A program made the position numbers and the translations under genes. DNA of 64,000 nucleotides from positions 23,897 to 87,896 of the forward strand of contig NZ_BAAAUT010000032.1 in the NCBI RefSeq assembly GCF_039534085.1, read 5' to 3'. The DNA is from Planomonospora_B alba. GTDB lineage: Bacteria; Actinomycetota; Actinomycetes; Streptosporangiales; Streptosporangiaceae. Of this stretch, positions 7,280 to 14,807 are shown piece by piece (the first letter of the stretch is position 1; each line of letters starts with the position of its first letter). Under the pieces are notes generated by a model, which did no database searches, had not been told where the DNA came from, and saw only the letters and a program-made list of their open reading frames with translations.

Positions 7280-10153
7280 GTGCGGTTTCGGCTTCTCGGC
7301 CCGCTGCGGATCCAGGTCGGCGGATCGCCGGTCAGGATCACGGCGCCCAAGCAGCGCACCGTCCTGGCCATGCTGCTGGTCCGGGCGGGTCATGTCGTCC
7401 CGGCCAGGTCGCTGGTGGCGGAGGTGTGGGACGACCGGCCGCCCCGCTCGGCGGCGGCGAACCTGCGCACCTACCTCATGCAGCTGCGCAGGCTGCTGCC
7501 GGAGGAGGACCGGCTGGTCACCTCGGACGCCGGATACCTGCTGCGGGCGGGACCGGAGGAGCTCGACCTCCTCGAGTTCGAGGCGCTGTCCGCGCGCGGC
7601 CGCCGAGCGCTGGCCAGGCGCGACCTGAGCACCGCGGAGGAGTCCTTCGCCCGGGCCCTGCAGCTGTGGGACGGGCCGGTGGCCGAGGACGTGCCGCCGG
7701 GGCCCACCCTGCGCGAGGTGGCCGCCCGCCTCACCGACCACTACCTGAGCGTGGTGGAAGAGCACGCGGACCTCCAGCTCGCGCTCGGCAGGAACGCGGC
7801 GGCGGCCGCGCGGCTGCGCGAGGTGATCGGGAGACATCCGCTGCGGGAACGGCTGCACGGCCGGCTCATGGTGGCCCTGTACCGCGGCGGCGACGCGGCC
7901 GGCGCGCTGGACGCGTTCGGGGCCGCCCGCCGGGTCCTGGCCGACGAACTGGGCATCGATCCCGGGCCGGAGCTGCGCCGGCTGCACCAGGCGATCCTGC
8001 GCAGGGACACCGACCTGCCGGTGGCCGACCGCGTCGCCGCCGCCGTCCCCGTCGGCGGCGGGCACCCGCGTCCGCGCCTGCTCCCCCGGGCCCCCACGGT
8101 GTTCGTGGGCCGCTCGGCCGAGCTGGCCCGGCTGCGCGCCGTCCTGCACGGCGCGGCGGACCCGCCGGTGGTGACGCTGCACGGTCCCGGCGGCGCGGGC
8201 AAGTCGGTGCTCGCCCTGAAGGCGGCGCACGGCGCGGCCGACCGCTATCCCGACGGCCAGCTGTACGTGGACCTCCAGGGGTCCACCCCCGGCCTCGCCG
8301 CGTTGCGGCCGGCCGAGGTGCTCGGCCGTTTCCTGCGCGCGCTGGGGGTGCCGCCCGGCGTCGTCCCGGCGGTGCCTGCCGAGGCGGCCACCCGCTACCA
8401 GTCGCTGCTGGCCGACCGGCGGGTCCTCGTCGTCCTCGACAACGCCGTCGGCGCCGCCCAGGTGGCGCCGTTGCTGCCGGCGGGCGGCGGCTGCGCGGTG
8501 CTGATCACCAGCCGCGCCCCGCTGACCACCGTCGACGCCGTGCCCGTCGCCGTCGGCATGTTCGACGAGGCGGAGTCGGTGCGCCTGCTGGAGTCGCTGA
8601 CCGGTCCGGAGCGGGTGGCCGCCGAGGCGGGGGCGGCCGTGGAGATCGCCCGCTGGTGCGGCCACCACCCGCTGGCGCTGCGCGTCGCCGGCGCCCGGCT
8701 GGCGGCCCGCCCCGACTGGTCCCTCGCCCGGTTCGCCGAACGGCTGGCCGACCGGCAGCGGCGGTTGGACGAGCTCCAGACGGCCGATCTGCGGGTGCGG
8801 ACCTGCTTCGAGGTCGGGTACGGGACGCTGACGAGCACCGCGAAGGCGACCTTCCGCATGCTCGGCGTCCTGGAGGTGCCCGAGGCCGGGGTGGAGACCA
8901 CCGCCGCGCTGACCGATGCCGACGAGACGACGGCGGAGGCCGCGCTCGACGAGCTGACCGAGGCGCGGCTGCTCGAACCGGTCGGCGGCGGCCGGTTCCG
9001 CATGCACGATCTGCTGCGGCTCTTCGCCGCGGAGCTGACCGTCCTCCACGACACGCCGCAGGAGCGCGCGCGGGCGGTCGGGCGGGCCCTGGACCGGTAC
9101 CTCGACCGCTGCCGCCGCCTCCAGGGTCTGCTCCAGCCGCACCTGGTGTCCTCCGGAGGGGACGCCTCCCCGCCCGGTGCGGACCCGCAGGGCCTCGCCG
9201 CCGCGGTGCGGTGGCTGGACACGGAGCTGCCCTGCCTGGTGGCGGCGGCCGTACAGGCGGAGAAGAGCGGACGGAGCGGCTTCGCCGCCGAACTGATGAA
9301 CCTGATCAGGGCCGTCATGATGAAGAACGGCTACTGGCGGGAGCTGGAGACCGTCGCGCGGCTCGCCATCGAGGTCGCGCGGCGGGACGGCGACCGCGCC
9401 GCGGAGGCGTCCACGCTGGCGACGCTGGGACTGGTGGAGTGGAGGTCCGGCCGGACCGAGGCCGCGCACGACGCCCTGAGCCGGGCGCTCGGCCTCTGGC
9501 GTGACGTGGGCGATCCGGGACAGGAGGGGATGGCGCTGCACAACCTCGGCTGGTTGTGCATGCAGACCGGAGACCTCGACGCGGCCCTCGGCCACATCGG
9601 CGCGGGCTTGCTGGTCCTCGAGACGCACGGGTCGAACCGCGTCGGGCTGGTCGCGCACAACCTGGGCGAGGTCCTGCTCCGGCTGGGCCGGTACGCCGAG
9701 GCGGTGGACCGCTTCGAACGGTGCCTGTCCATCCGGCGGGCCGATCGCGACCTGTACGGCGAGAGCATCACGCTGGCCGGGCTCGGCCGCGCCCACTGCC
9801 TGCTCGACCAGTGGGACGAGGCGCTGGAGGTGCTGGCGGAGGCGCTGGCCCGCTGCGAGGAGGTCGGCAACCGGGAGGACCAGTGGGAGGTGCTGCTCAG
9901 CAGGTCCGAGATCCATCTGCGGCGGGGCGATCCCGCCGCGGCCGCAGCGGACCTGGGCCGCGCCCTCGAACTGGCCGCCAGGACCGGTGACGCGTACGGC
10001 CGCGCCGCCTGCCTCCGCCAGCTCTCCAGAGCACGGGCGGCCCTCGGCGACCCGTGCGCCGAGGCGGACGCCGCCGAGGCCGCGGAGCTCCTCTCCGATC
10101 CGGCGACGCGGCCCGACCCGGTGCTGGAAAGGCTGCTCACCACCCGGCTGTAG
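7280..10153 (+). CDS. AfsR/SARP-type transcriptional regulator with NB-ARC and TPR domains
   Basis: A 957-aa regulator starting at GTG. Residues 1-95 form an OmpR-like winged helix (VRFRLLGPLRIQVGGSPV, PKQRTVLAMLLVRAG), 95-245 a bacterial transcriptional activator domain (EELDLLEFEALSARGRRAL to GIDPGPELRRLHQAIL). An NB-ARC NTPase follows with P-loop GPGGAGKSVLALKA near residue 302 and RVLVVLDNAVGAAQV near 378. Residues 650-950 are tetratricopeptide repeats (ALHNLGWLCMQTGDLDAALG, ITLAGLGRAHCLLDQWDEAL). Such proteins activate secondary-metabolite operons by binding 11-bp-phased repeats. Exactly such repeats lie between its stop and the peptide gene, so it is the probable pathway-specific activator. 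Confidence 0.93.
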   Translation: MRFRLLGPLRIQVGGSPVRITAPKQRTVLAMLLVRAGHVVPARSLVAEVWDDRPPRSAAANLRTYLMQLRRLLPEEDRLVTSDAGYLLRAGPEELDLLEFEALSARGRRALARRDLSTAEESFARALQLWDGPVAEDVPPGPTLREVAARLTDHYLSVVEEHADLQLALGRNAAAAARLREVIGRHPLRERLHGRLMVALYRGGDAAGALDAFGAARRVLADELGIDPGPELRRLHQAILRRDTDLPVADRVAAAVPVGGGHPRPRLLPRAPTVFVGRSAELARLRAVLHGAADPPVVTLHGPGGAGKSVLALKAAHGAADRYPDGQLYVDLQGSTPGLAALRPAEVLGRFLRALGVPPGVVPAVPAEAATRYQSLLADRRVLVVLDNAVGAAQVAPLLPAGGGCAVLITSRAPLTTVDAVPVAVGMFDEAESVRLLESLTGPERVAAEAGAAVEIARWCGHHPLALRVAGARLAARPDWSLARFAERLADRQRRLDELQTADLRVRTCFEVGYGTLTSTAKATFRMLGVLEVPEAGVETTAALTDADETTAEAALDELTEARLLEPVGGGRFRMHDLLRLFAAELTVLHDTPQERARAVGRALDRYLDRCRRLQGLLQPHLVSSGGDASPPGADPQGLAAAVRWLDTELPCLVAAAVQAEKSGRSGFAAELMNLIRAVMMKNGYWRELETVARLAIEVARRDGDRAAEASTLATLGLVEWRSGRTEAAHDALSRALGLWRDVGDPGQEGMALHNLGWLCMQTGDLDAALGHIGAGLLVLETHGSNRVGLVAHNLGEVLLRLGRYAEAVDRFERCLSIRRADRDLYGESITLAGLGRAHCLLDQWDEALEVLAEALARCEEVGNREDQWEVLLSRSEIHLRRGDPAAAAADLGRALELAARTGDAYGRAACLRQLSRARAALGDPCAEADAAEAAELLSDPATRPDPVLERLLTTRL

Positions 10154-10190
10154 CGCGGCTGTACGGGGTGCTGTACGCCCCTCGCATAGT
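10147..10190 (+). promoter_or_regulatory. SARP operator/promoter of the Cys-rich peptide gene
   Basis: GCTGTA occurs at 10147-10152, 10158-10163 and 10170-10175, with 11- and 12-bp periods. The last heptamer GCTGTAC ends at 10176 and is followed by exactly 8 bp and then CATAGT (10185-10190), a -10-like element. SARP activators bind direct repeats of about one helical turn whose 3' copy lies 8 bp from the -10. No good -35 is present, as expected for an activator-dependent promoter. The first repeat overlaps the stop of the regulator gene. Confidence 0.75.
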
Positions 10191-10226
10191 TTCGGCTGAC
10201 CGCATCGCTACGAAAGGAGTGAATCC

Positions 10227-10421
10227 ATGAATGCCGTTCTCAGCAGGCTCGGCGATCGGATTCTCGACCGGCTGGTCCCCAAGGCGTCCGCGAAGGCGGC
10301 CGCGGAGTGGTACGTCCACTGCTACTGCAGGGAGCGCTCCGATTTCCGGAAGCTCTGCACCACCGCCGGTGGAAAGACCCGCTGCGGGGCCTGCTACGCG
10401 TTCAGGATCTGCGGCGCCTAG
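10227..10421 (+). CDS. 64-aa six-cysteine peptide, putative secreted-peptide precursor
   Basis: A small ORF with a strong ribosome site (AAAGGAG, 7 bp before the ATG). Residues 1-26 are cysteine-free, amphipathic and end in an Ala-rich stretch (RLVPKASAKAAAEW). Residues 27-64 contain six cysteines at 32, 34, 44, 53, 56 and 62 (C-x-C-x9-C-x8-C-x2-C-x5-C), with aromatic and basic residues between. This is a leader/core architecture: an A-x-A site before E27 could be cut by the neighbouring S26 peptidase. The core could form three disulfides through the MauE/thioredoxin-like pair and leave through the ABC exporter encoded downstream. I do not recognise a named family. No lanthipeptide, YcaO or radical-SAM modification enzyme is nearby. 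Coding status is well supported; function is inference. Confidence 0.8.
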   Translation: MNAVLSRLGDRILDRLVPKASAKAAAEWYVHCYCRERSDFRKLCTTAGGKTRCGACYAFRICGA

Positions 10422-10432
10422 GTAGGACACGC

Positions 10433-10463
10433 GGGTCTGGCGGCGGTGCCCGCCGCCAGACCC
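10433..10463 (+). terminator. Intercistronic hairpin after the peptide gene
   Basis: A perfect 13-bp stem (GGGTCTGGCGGCG at 10433-10445 with CGCCGCCAGACCC at 10451-10463) and a 5-nt loop lie 11 bp after the peptide stop. There is no T-run. It probably acts as a partial terminator or 3' stabiliser, giving more peptide mRNA than downstream mRNA, a common design in peptide-toxin and bacteriocin operons. Confidence 0.7.
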
Positions 10464-10479
10464 GGTGCGAGGTGGAGAC

Positions 10480-11001
10480 GTGCTGTATCTCATGATCACG
10501 TGCCGGGCCCTGCTGGCCGTCGTCTTCGCGGTCGCGGTCGCGGGGAAGGTCCGCGGCCGCGCGGCGTTCGGCGAGTTCGTGTCCTCCATCGCGGTCCTCG
10601 GCGTTCTCCCGCGACGGGCGTCCGCGGCGGCCGCGTACGCGCTGACGGCCGCCGAGGCTGCGGCCGTCCTCCTGCTGGCGTGGCCGCCGGCCGTACCCGT
10701 GGGGTTCGCGGCCGCCGTGGGGACGCTCGCCGTCCTGACCGGCGGCGTCCTCGCCGCGCTGCGCCGGGGGCGGCGGGTGCCGTGCCGGTGTTTCGGCGCC
10801 TCCGCCGCGCCGCTCGGCCGGGTGCACGTGGTGCGCAACCTCGTCCTGGCCGCCCTCGGCTGCGCCGGGCTCGCCGCCTGGGCCGCCGCCGGCGCGTCCG
10901 CGCCGCATCCGGCCGGTGTCGCCCTGGCGATCGCCGCGGCCGGCGTGGGTGCGCTGCTCGTGGTGCGCCTCGACGACCTGATGGAGCTGTTCACCGTCTG
11001 A
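10480..11001 (+). CDS. MauE/DoxX-like redox membrane protein
   Basis: A 173-aa membrane protein with four predicted helices (LMITCRALLAVVFAVAVAGK, ASAAAAYALTAAEAAAVLLL, VGFAAAVGTLAVLTGGVLAA, and a C-terminal helix). A C-x-C motif in RRVPCRCFGAS near residue 98 is characteristic of MauE-type proteins, which work with a thioredoxin-like partner in disulfide formation outside the membrane. The GTG at 10480 is chosen because GAGGTGGAG lies 2-10 bp upstream; an in-frame GTG at 10465 would add five residues. It is followed after 14 bp by a thioredoxin-like gene, as in mau and related redox loci. Probable role: oxidising or reshuffling cysteines of the six-cysteine peptide. Confidence 0.85.
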   Translation: MLYLMITCRALLAVVFAVAVAGKVRGRAAFGEFVSSIAVLGVLPRRASAAAAYALTAAEAAAVLLLAWPPAVPVGFAAAVGTLAVLTGGVLAALRRGRRVPCRCFGASAAPLGRVHVVRNLVLAALGCAGLAAWAAAGASAPHPAGVALAIAAAGVGALLVVRLDDLMELFTV

Positions 11002-11015
11002 AGTGAGGATGACCG

Positions 11016-11510
11016 ATGCCTTTCCTGGTCGCCGCCGTCGTGTTCTTCGGCCTGCTGTGCCTGCTCAACCTGCTTGTCACCCTGGGTCTGCTCCGCCGGC
11101 TCCGTGAGCACGCCGCCGAGCTGGAGCGCCTGTCCGGGCGTTCGGCGTTCATGCCGTACGACCCCGGCGTGCTGGTCGGCCGTACGCTGCCGGAGGCCGC
11201 GGCGGGTGCGCGCCTGGTGGGCTTCTTCGACGTCGGCTGCGACACGTGTCACGAGCGCGCGCCGCAGTTCGCCGAGGCGGCGGAGGGGCAGCCCGCCCTG
11301 GCGGTCGTCAACGGCGACGGCGCGAAGGCCGGCGAGCTCGCCGCCGTGGTCGGCGGCGTGTCGAGTGTGATCACGGGCGAGGAGGCCGGCCGTCTCACGC
11401 ACGCCCTGGGCGTGGAGGCGTTCCCCACGTTCCTGCGGGCCGACCCGGAGGGCAGGGTCGTGGCCGCGGACACGGAGCTCGCCGGGCTCGCCGCCGCGAC
11501 GACGGCATGA
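11016..11510 (+). CDS. Membrane-anchored thioredoxin/TlpA-like protein (CDTC)
   Basis: A 164-aa protein with one N-terminal membrane helix (FLVAAVVFFGLLCLLNLLVT) and a short linker, then a thioredoxin fold. The active site is FFDVGCDTCHERAPQF (CDTC, near residues 74-77), and the cis-proline region is VEAFPTFLRADPEG near 140. The CxxC centre faces the outside of the cell. The protein is the probable partner of the MauE-like protein encoded directly upstream, passing electrons or disulfides to a secreted substrate. Its stop codon overlaps the ATG of the ABC exporter (ATGA at 11507-11510), indicating translational coupling. Confidence 0.88.
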   Translation: MPFLVAAVVFFGLLCLLNLLVTLGLLRRLREHAAELERLSGRSAFMPYDPGVLVGRTLPEAAAGARLVGFFDVGCDTCHERAPQFAEAAEGQPALAVVNGDGAKAGELAAVVGGVSSVITGEEAGRLTHALGVEAFPTFLRADPEGRVVAADTELAGLAAATTA

Positions 11511-13357
11511 CCGCGGGAGGGGTGCGCCGGGCCGCCGCCCTGGGGTCGCTGTGCCTGCGCGCGGGACCCGCGCTGGCGGCGTCCCAGCTGGCGGTCACCG
11601 TCGTGGCCGGACTGCTGCCCACGGGTACCGTGTGGGTGACCAAGCTGCTCGTCGACGGGCTGGTGGCGGGCCCCGCGGACCGGGTGCCGGCACCGGTCGC
11701 CGGGCTCGTCGCGCTGGGGCTGGCGGCCGGGGTGCTGCCGCACGTCACCGCCTATCTGCGGGCCGAGTCGGACCGCCGGCTCGACCTTCTGCTGCAGGAC
11801 CGCCTGTACACGAGGGTGAACGGATTCCAGGGACTGTCGCGGTTCGAGGATCCGGCCTTCCTCGACGAGCTGCGGATGGCCGCCCAGGCCACCGGCGGCG
11901 CGATGGGCCCGGTCACCTCGGGCCTGTTCGATCTCTGCCGCAACGTCATCACCCTGATCGGGCTCCTCGGCGCGCTGGCCGTGATGAGCCCCCTGATGGC
12001 CGGGCTGGTGGCCGTCGCGGCGCTGCCCGTCCTGGCCGCCAGGATGTCCCTGGAGAAGCGGCGGGTCAAGATGATCGCCGGGCAGTCGGCGGCGGCCCGG
12101 CGGCAGATCTTCTACTCCTCGCTGATCACCGACGTGGAGGCCGCCAAGGAGGTGCGGCTCTTCGGGCTCGGCGACTTCCTCCGGCGCCGGGTCATCGGCG
12201 AGCTCACCTCGATGCAGGCGGCCGAGCGGCGGCTGGACGGGCGGGAGGCGCTCACGCAGTCGGCGCTGGCGGCGCTGTCCGCCCTGGTCAGCGGCGCGGG
12301 ACTGGTCTGGGCGGTGCACCTGGCCCTGACCGGGCGGCTGACGCTGGGCGACGTCACGGCCTTCGCCGCCGCCGTGGCCGGCACCCAGGCCGCCCTGGTG
12401 GCGACCGTGGAGAACGCGGCCAACGCGAGCCACGCACTGCTCCTGTTCGATCACCACGAGCGGGTGATGTCGCTCTCCGACGACCTCCCTTCACCGCGCG
12501 GGCCGGTCGCGCTGCCCGCCCTCCGGCGCGGCATCGAGCTCCGCGACGTGTGGTTCCGGTACGGCGAGAGCCATCCGTGGGTGCTGCGCGGCGTCGACCT
12601 GACGATCCCCTGCGGCGCGTCGGTCGCGCTGGTGGGGCTCAACGGGGCGGGGAAGAGCACGCTGATCAAACTGCTGTGCCGCTTCTACGACCCGTCCCGC
12701 GGGGTGATCCTCTGGGACGGCGTGGACATCCGCGACGTGCCTCCGGCCGAGCTGCGCGCCAGGATGGGCGTGCTCTTCCAGGACTACATGAGCTACGACC
12801 TCACCGCAGCGGAGAACATCGGCGTCGGCGAGGTCGAGGCGATGTCCGACCGGGCCAGGATCGAGAACGCCGCCGAGCTGTCCGGGGCCGACCAGGTCGT
12901 GCGGGCCCTGCCGCAGGGATACGACACGTTGCTGAGCCGGATCTTCCTCGGCCCGGAGGACGACGCCGGGGTGGTGCTCTCCGGAGGCCAGTGGCAGCGG
13001 GTGGCCCTGGCCCGCGCGCTGGTGCGCGGGCACCGCGACCTGCTCGTCCTCGACGAGCCCAGCTCGGGGCTCGACGCGCAGGCCGAGCACGAGGTGCACC
13101 GGCGGCTGCGCGAGCACCGGGCGGGACGCACCAGCCTGCTCGTCACGCACCGGCTCGGCGCGATCCGGGACGCCGACCTCATCGTGGTGCTCCGCGACGG
13201 GAGGATCGTCGAGCGGGGAACCCACGACGACCTCGTCGCCGCGGGCGGCGGCTACGCCCGTCTCTTCGAGACCCAGGCCAGCGGCTACCGCGTCGACGCC
13301 CGGACTCCGGCCGCGCACCGCGGGACCGGGCGGGATCGCGCACCGCTGAACCGGTGA
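11507..13357 (+). CDS. ABC exporter, fused membrane and ATPase domains
   Basis: A 616-aa half-transporter. Residues 20-330 form a type I exporter membrane domain with six helices; residues 365-600 form the nucleotide-binding domain with Walker A GLNGAGKSTLIKLL, signature LSGGQWQRVALARAL, Walker B LLVLDEPSSGLD and switch VTHRLGAIRDADL. It lacks an N-terminal C39 peptidase domain, so leader removal must be done by another enzyme; the S26 peptidase of this locus is the obvious candidate. The start ATG overlaps the thioredoxin-like gene's stop. It likely exports the peptide as a homodimer. A strong hairpin lies beyond its end. Confidence 0.9.
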   Translation: MTAGGVRRAAALGSLCLRAGPALAASQLAVTVVAGLLPTGTVWVTKLLVDGLVAGPADRVPAPVAGLVALGLAAGVLPHVTAYLRAESDRRLDLLLQDRLYTRVNGFQGLSRFEDPAFLDELRMAAQATGGAMGPVTSGLFDLCRNVITLIGLLGALAVMSPLMAGLVAVAALPVLAARMSLEKRRVKMIAGQSAAARRQIFYSSLITDVEAAKEVRLFGLGDFLRRRVIGELTSMQAAERRLDGREALTQSALAALSALVSGAGLVWAVHLALTGRLTLGDVTAFAAAVAGTQAALVATVENAANASHALLLFDHHERVMSLSDDLPSPRGPVALPALRRGIELRDVWFRYGESHPWVLRGVDLTIPCGASVALVGLNGAGKSTLIKLLCRFYDPSRGVILWDGVDIRDVPPAELRARMGVLFQDYMSYDLTAAENIGVGEVEAMSDRARIENAAELSGADQVVRALPQGYDTLLSRIFLGPEDDAGVVLSGGQWQRVALARALVRGHRDLLVLDEPSSGLDAQAEHEVHRRLREHRAGRTSLLVTHRLGAIRDADLIVVLRDGRIVERGTHDDLVAAGGGYARLFETQASGYRVDARTPAAHRGTGRDRAPLNR

Positions 13358-13411
13358 GGACGGGGCCGCCGGGCCACGGCTGCGCGGGGCGGGCGCACCG
13401 GCCCGGAGAAC

Positions 13412-13453
13412 GACGAGATCCCGCCCGATCGGGTGATCGGACGGGATCTCGTC
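13412..13453. terminator. Bidirectional hairpin between ABC exporter and tRNA-Ala
   Basis: A 19-bp stem with one mismatch and a 4-nt loop: left arm 13412-13430 (GACGAGATCCCGCCCGATC), right arm 13435-13453. It lies downstream of the tRNA on the minus strand and of the ABC gene on the plus strand. A near copy flanks the second tRNA-Ala at 28339-28381. Confidence 0.75.
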
Positions 13454-13488
13454 AATCCTCTTCGGGCCGTTTCGGCGACGGCCCCGCG

Positions 13489-13561
13489 TGGAGCTATGGG
13501 GATTCGAACCCCAGACCTCTTCCATGCCATGGAAGCGCGCTACCAACTGCGCCATAGCCCC
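13489..13561 (-). tRNA. tRNA-Ala (anticodon GGC), copy 1
   Basis: A 73-nt cloverleaf read on the minus strand: acceptor GGGGCTA pairing TAGCTCC, D-arm GGCGCAGTTGGTAGCGC, anticodon loop ATGGCAT between CTTCC/GGAAG stems, T-arm CTGGGGTTCGAATCCCCAT, discriminator A. CCA is not encoded. An identical copy lies at 28419-28491. Confidence 0.97.
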
Positions 13562-13637
13562 TTGCGACGCAGAGAAATACTAGCCCACTCCGGACCCGCC
13601 TCGCGCCACCGTCTCCCGGCGGGGAAGATGCCGGGCA

Positions 13638-13665
13638 TGTCACGCGGGAGCGGCCGTGGTACGTC
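13638..13665 (+). promoter_or_regulatory. ECF41-type promoter of the second sigma gene
   Basis: TGTCACG (13638-13644) and CGTC (13662-13665) are spaced by 17 bp and match the ECF41 consensus. The ATG of the ECF41 gene lies at 13675, 10 bp after the -10, so the transcript would be leaderless or nearly so. The same element with the same spacing precedes the FAD oxidoreductase at 16311. Confidence 0.75.
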
Positions 13666-13674
13666 TGTGTGTTC

Positions 13675-14655
13675 ATGGCCGTCGAACGCTTCGAGGAACA
13701 CCGCGACCTGCTGACCGGCGTCGCCTACCGGATCCTGGGCACCGTCGCGGACGCCGAGGACGTCGTCCAGGAGGCGTGGCTGCGCTGGTCCGGCACGGAC
13801 ACCTCCGCCGTCGAGGACGACCGGGCCTACCTGATCCGGGTCACCACCCGCCTGTCCATCGACCGGCTCCGGCGGATCAGGGCCCGCCGGGAGTCCTATG
13901 TCGGAGCGTGGCTGCCCGAGCCGGTGACCGCCGACCCGGCGGGACGGGTGCCCGACGTGGCCGAGCGGGTGGAGCTGACCACGTCGGTGGAGCTGGCGCT
14001 GCTGGTGGTGCTGGAGACGCTCTCGCCGCTGGAGCGCGCGGTGTTCGTGCTCCGGGAGGCGTTCGGCCTGCCGTACGCGGACATCGGCGAGGCGATCGGC
14101 CGCTCCGAGGCGACGGTCCGCCAGCTCGCGCACCGGGCCAGACGGCACGTCGGCGAGCGGCGGCCGAGGTTCGACGCGGACCGGGCGAGCCGGCGCCGGA
14201 TCACCGAGCGCTTCATCGGCGCGTGCGTCGACGGCGACCTCGACGGGCTGGTCGCGATGCTCGCCGGCGACGCCACGCTGGTGGCCGACGGCGGCGGCAG
14301 GGCGAGGGCCCCGCTGCGGGCCGTCGAGGGCCCCCTCAAGATCGCGCGCCTCCTCACCGCGATCGCCACCGACGCGGGCGCCCGGCGGTTCCTGGACTCC
14401 CTGGGCGTGCGGGCGCCGGACGGCATCGCGGTGGAGTTCACCGACGTGAACGGCGCCCCGGCCGCCGTGGCGACCGCCGGCGGGCGGCCCATCACGGTGT
14501 TCTCCCTCCTCCTCCGCGACGGCCTGGTCGGGACGGTCTACCTGATCTCCAATCCGGAGAAGCTGTCCCGTCTCTCCCTCCCCGGGGACCACCGGCCGTC
14601 CCGGGGCTCCGGCGGGCGGGCCCGGCCGCCGCTCGGTCCTCCCCGGCCCGCGTGA
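13675..14655 (+). CDS. ECF41-family RNA polymerase sigma factor (SigJ-like) 2
   Basis: A 326-aa sigma factor. Region 2 is LLTGVAYRILGTVADAEDVV and QEAWLRW; the WLPEP linker signature appears as GAWLPEPVTAD near residue 80; region 4 is LSPLERAVFVLREAFGLPY plus ADIGEAIGRSEATVRQLA. The fused NTF2-like domain (residues 180-295) has ADGGGRARAPLRAVEGPLKI, with R replacing the usual K, and NPEKL instead of NPDKL. A Pro/Gly/Arg-rich tail follows. I choose the ATG at 13675 because it lies 10 bp from an ECF41 -10; a GTG at 13669 adds two residues. It probably controls itself and the FAD oxidoreductase at 16311. Confidence 0.9.
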   Translation: MAVERFEEHRDLLTGVAYRILGTVADAEDVVQEAWLRWSGTDTSAVEDDRAYLIRVTTRLSIDRLRRIRARRESYVGAWLPEPVTADPAGRVPDVAERVELTTSVELALLVVLETLSPLERAVFVLREAFGLPYADIGEAIGRSEATVRQLAHRARRHVGERRPRFDADRASRRRITERFIGACVDGDLDGLVAMLAGDATLVADGGGRARAPLRAVEGPLKIARLLTAIATDAGARRFLDSLGVRAPDGIAVEFTDVNGAPAAVATAGGRPITVFSLLLRDGLVGTVYLISNPEKLSRLSLPGDHRPSRGSGGRARPPLGPPRPA

Positions 14656-14733
14656 CGGACCGGAGGGGACCGGGCGGCCCGCAGGCCGCTCCAGGGAACG
14701 CCCGCGAAGGGTGCGGGCCCGCCCCGAGCGCTC

Positions 14734-14807
14734 GGCCGGGCACCGCCGGCCCCGGAGGATCGGCCGGGCACCGCCGAGCCGCCGGAGCGCTCAGCCGGGC
14801 ACCGCGA
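14734..14807. repeat. Three copies of a 15-bp GCCGGGCACCGC repeat at the EF-Tu 3' end
   Basis: GGCCGGGCACCGCCG at 14734-14748 and 14762-14776, and a related AGCCGGGCACCGCGA at 14793-14807 that includes the stop and last codons of the EF-Tu gene. Spacings are 28 and 31 bp. The extra copies look like duplications of the gene's 3' end. Confidence 0.6.

Noticed and set aside
7280..10153. Separate genes inside the large SARP frame
   Set aside because: Domain order (wHTH, BTAD, NB-ARC, TPR) is continuous and typical of AfsR-like proteins, so it is one gene.
10227..13357. Lanthipeptide, thiopeptide or lasso cluster
   Set aside because: No LanM/LanB, YcaO, lasso cyclase or radical-SAM maturase lies near the peptide gene; the only radical SAM gene (48858) is a housekeeping neighbour of rne.
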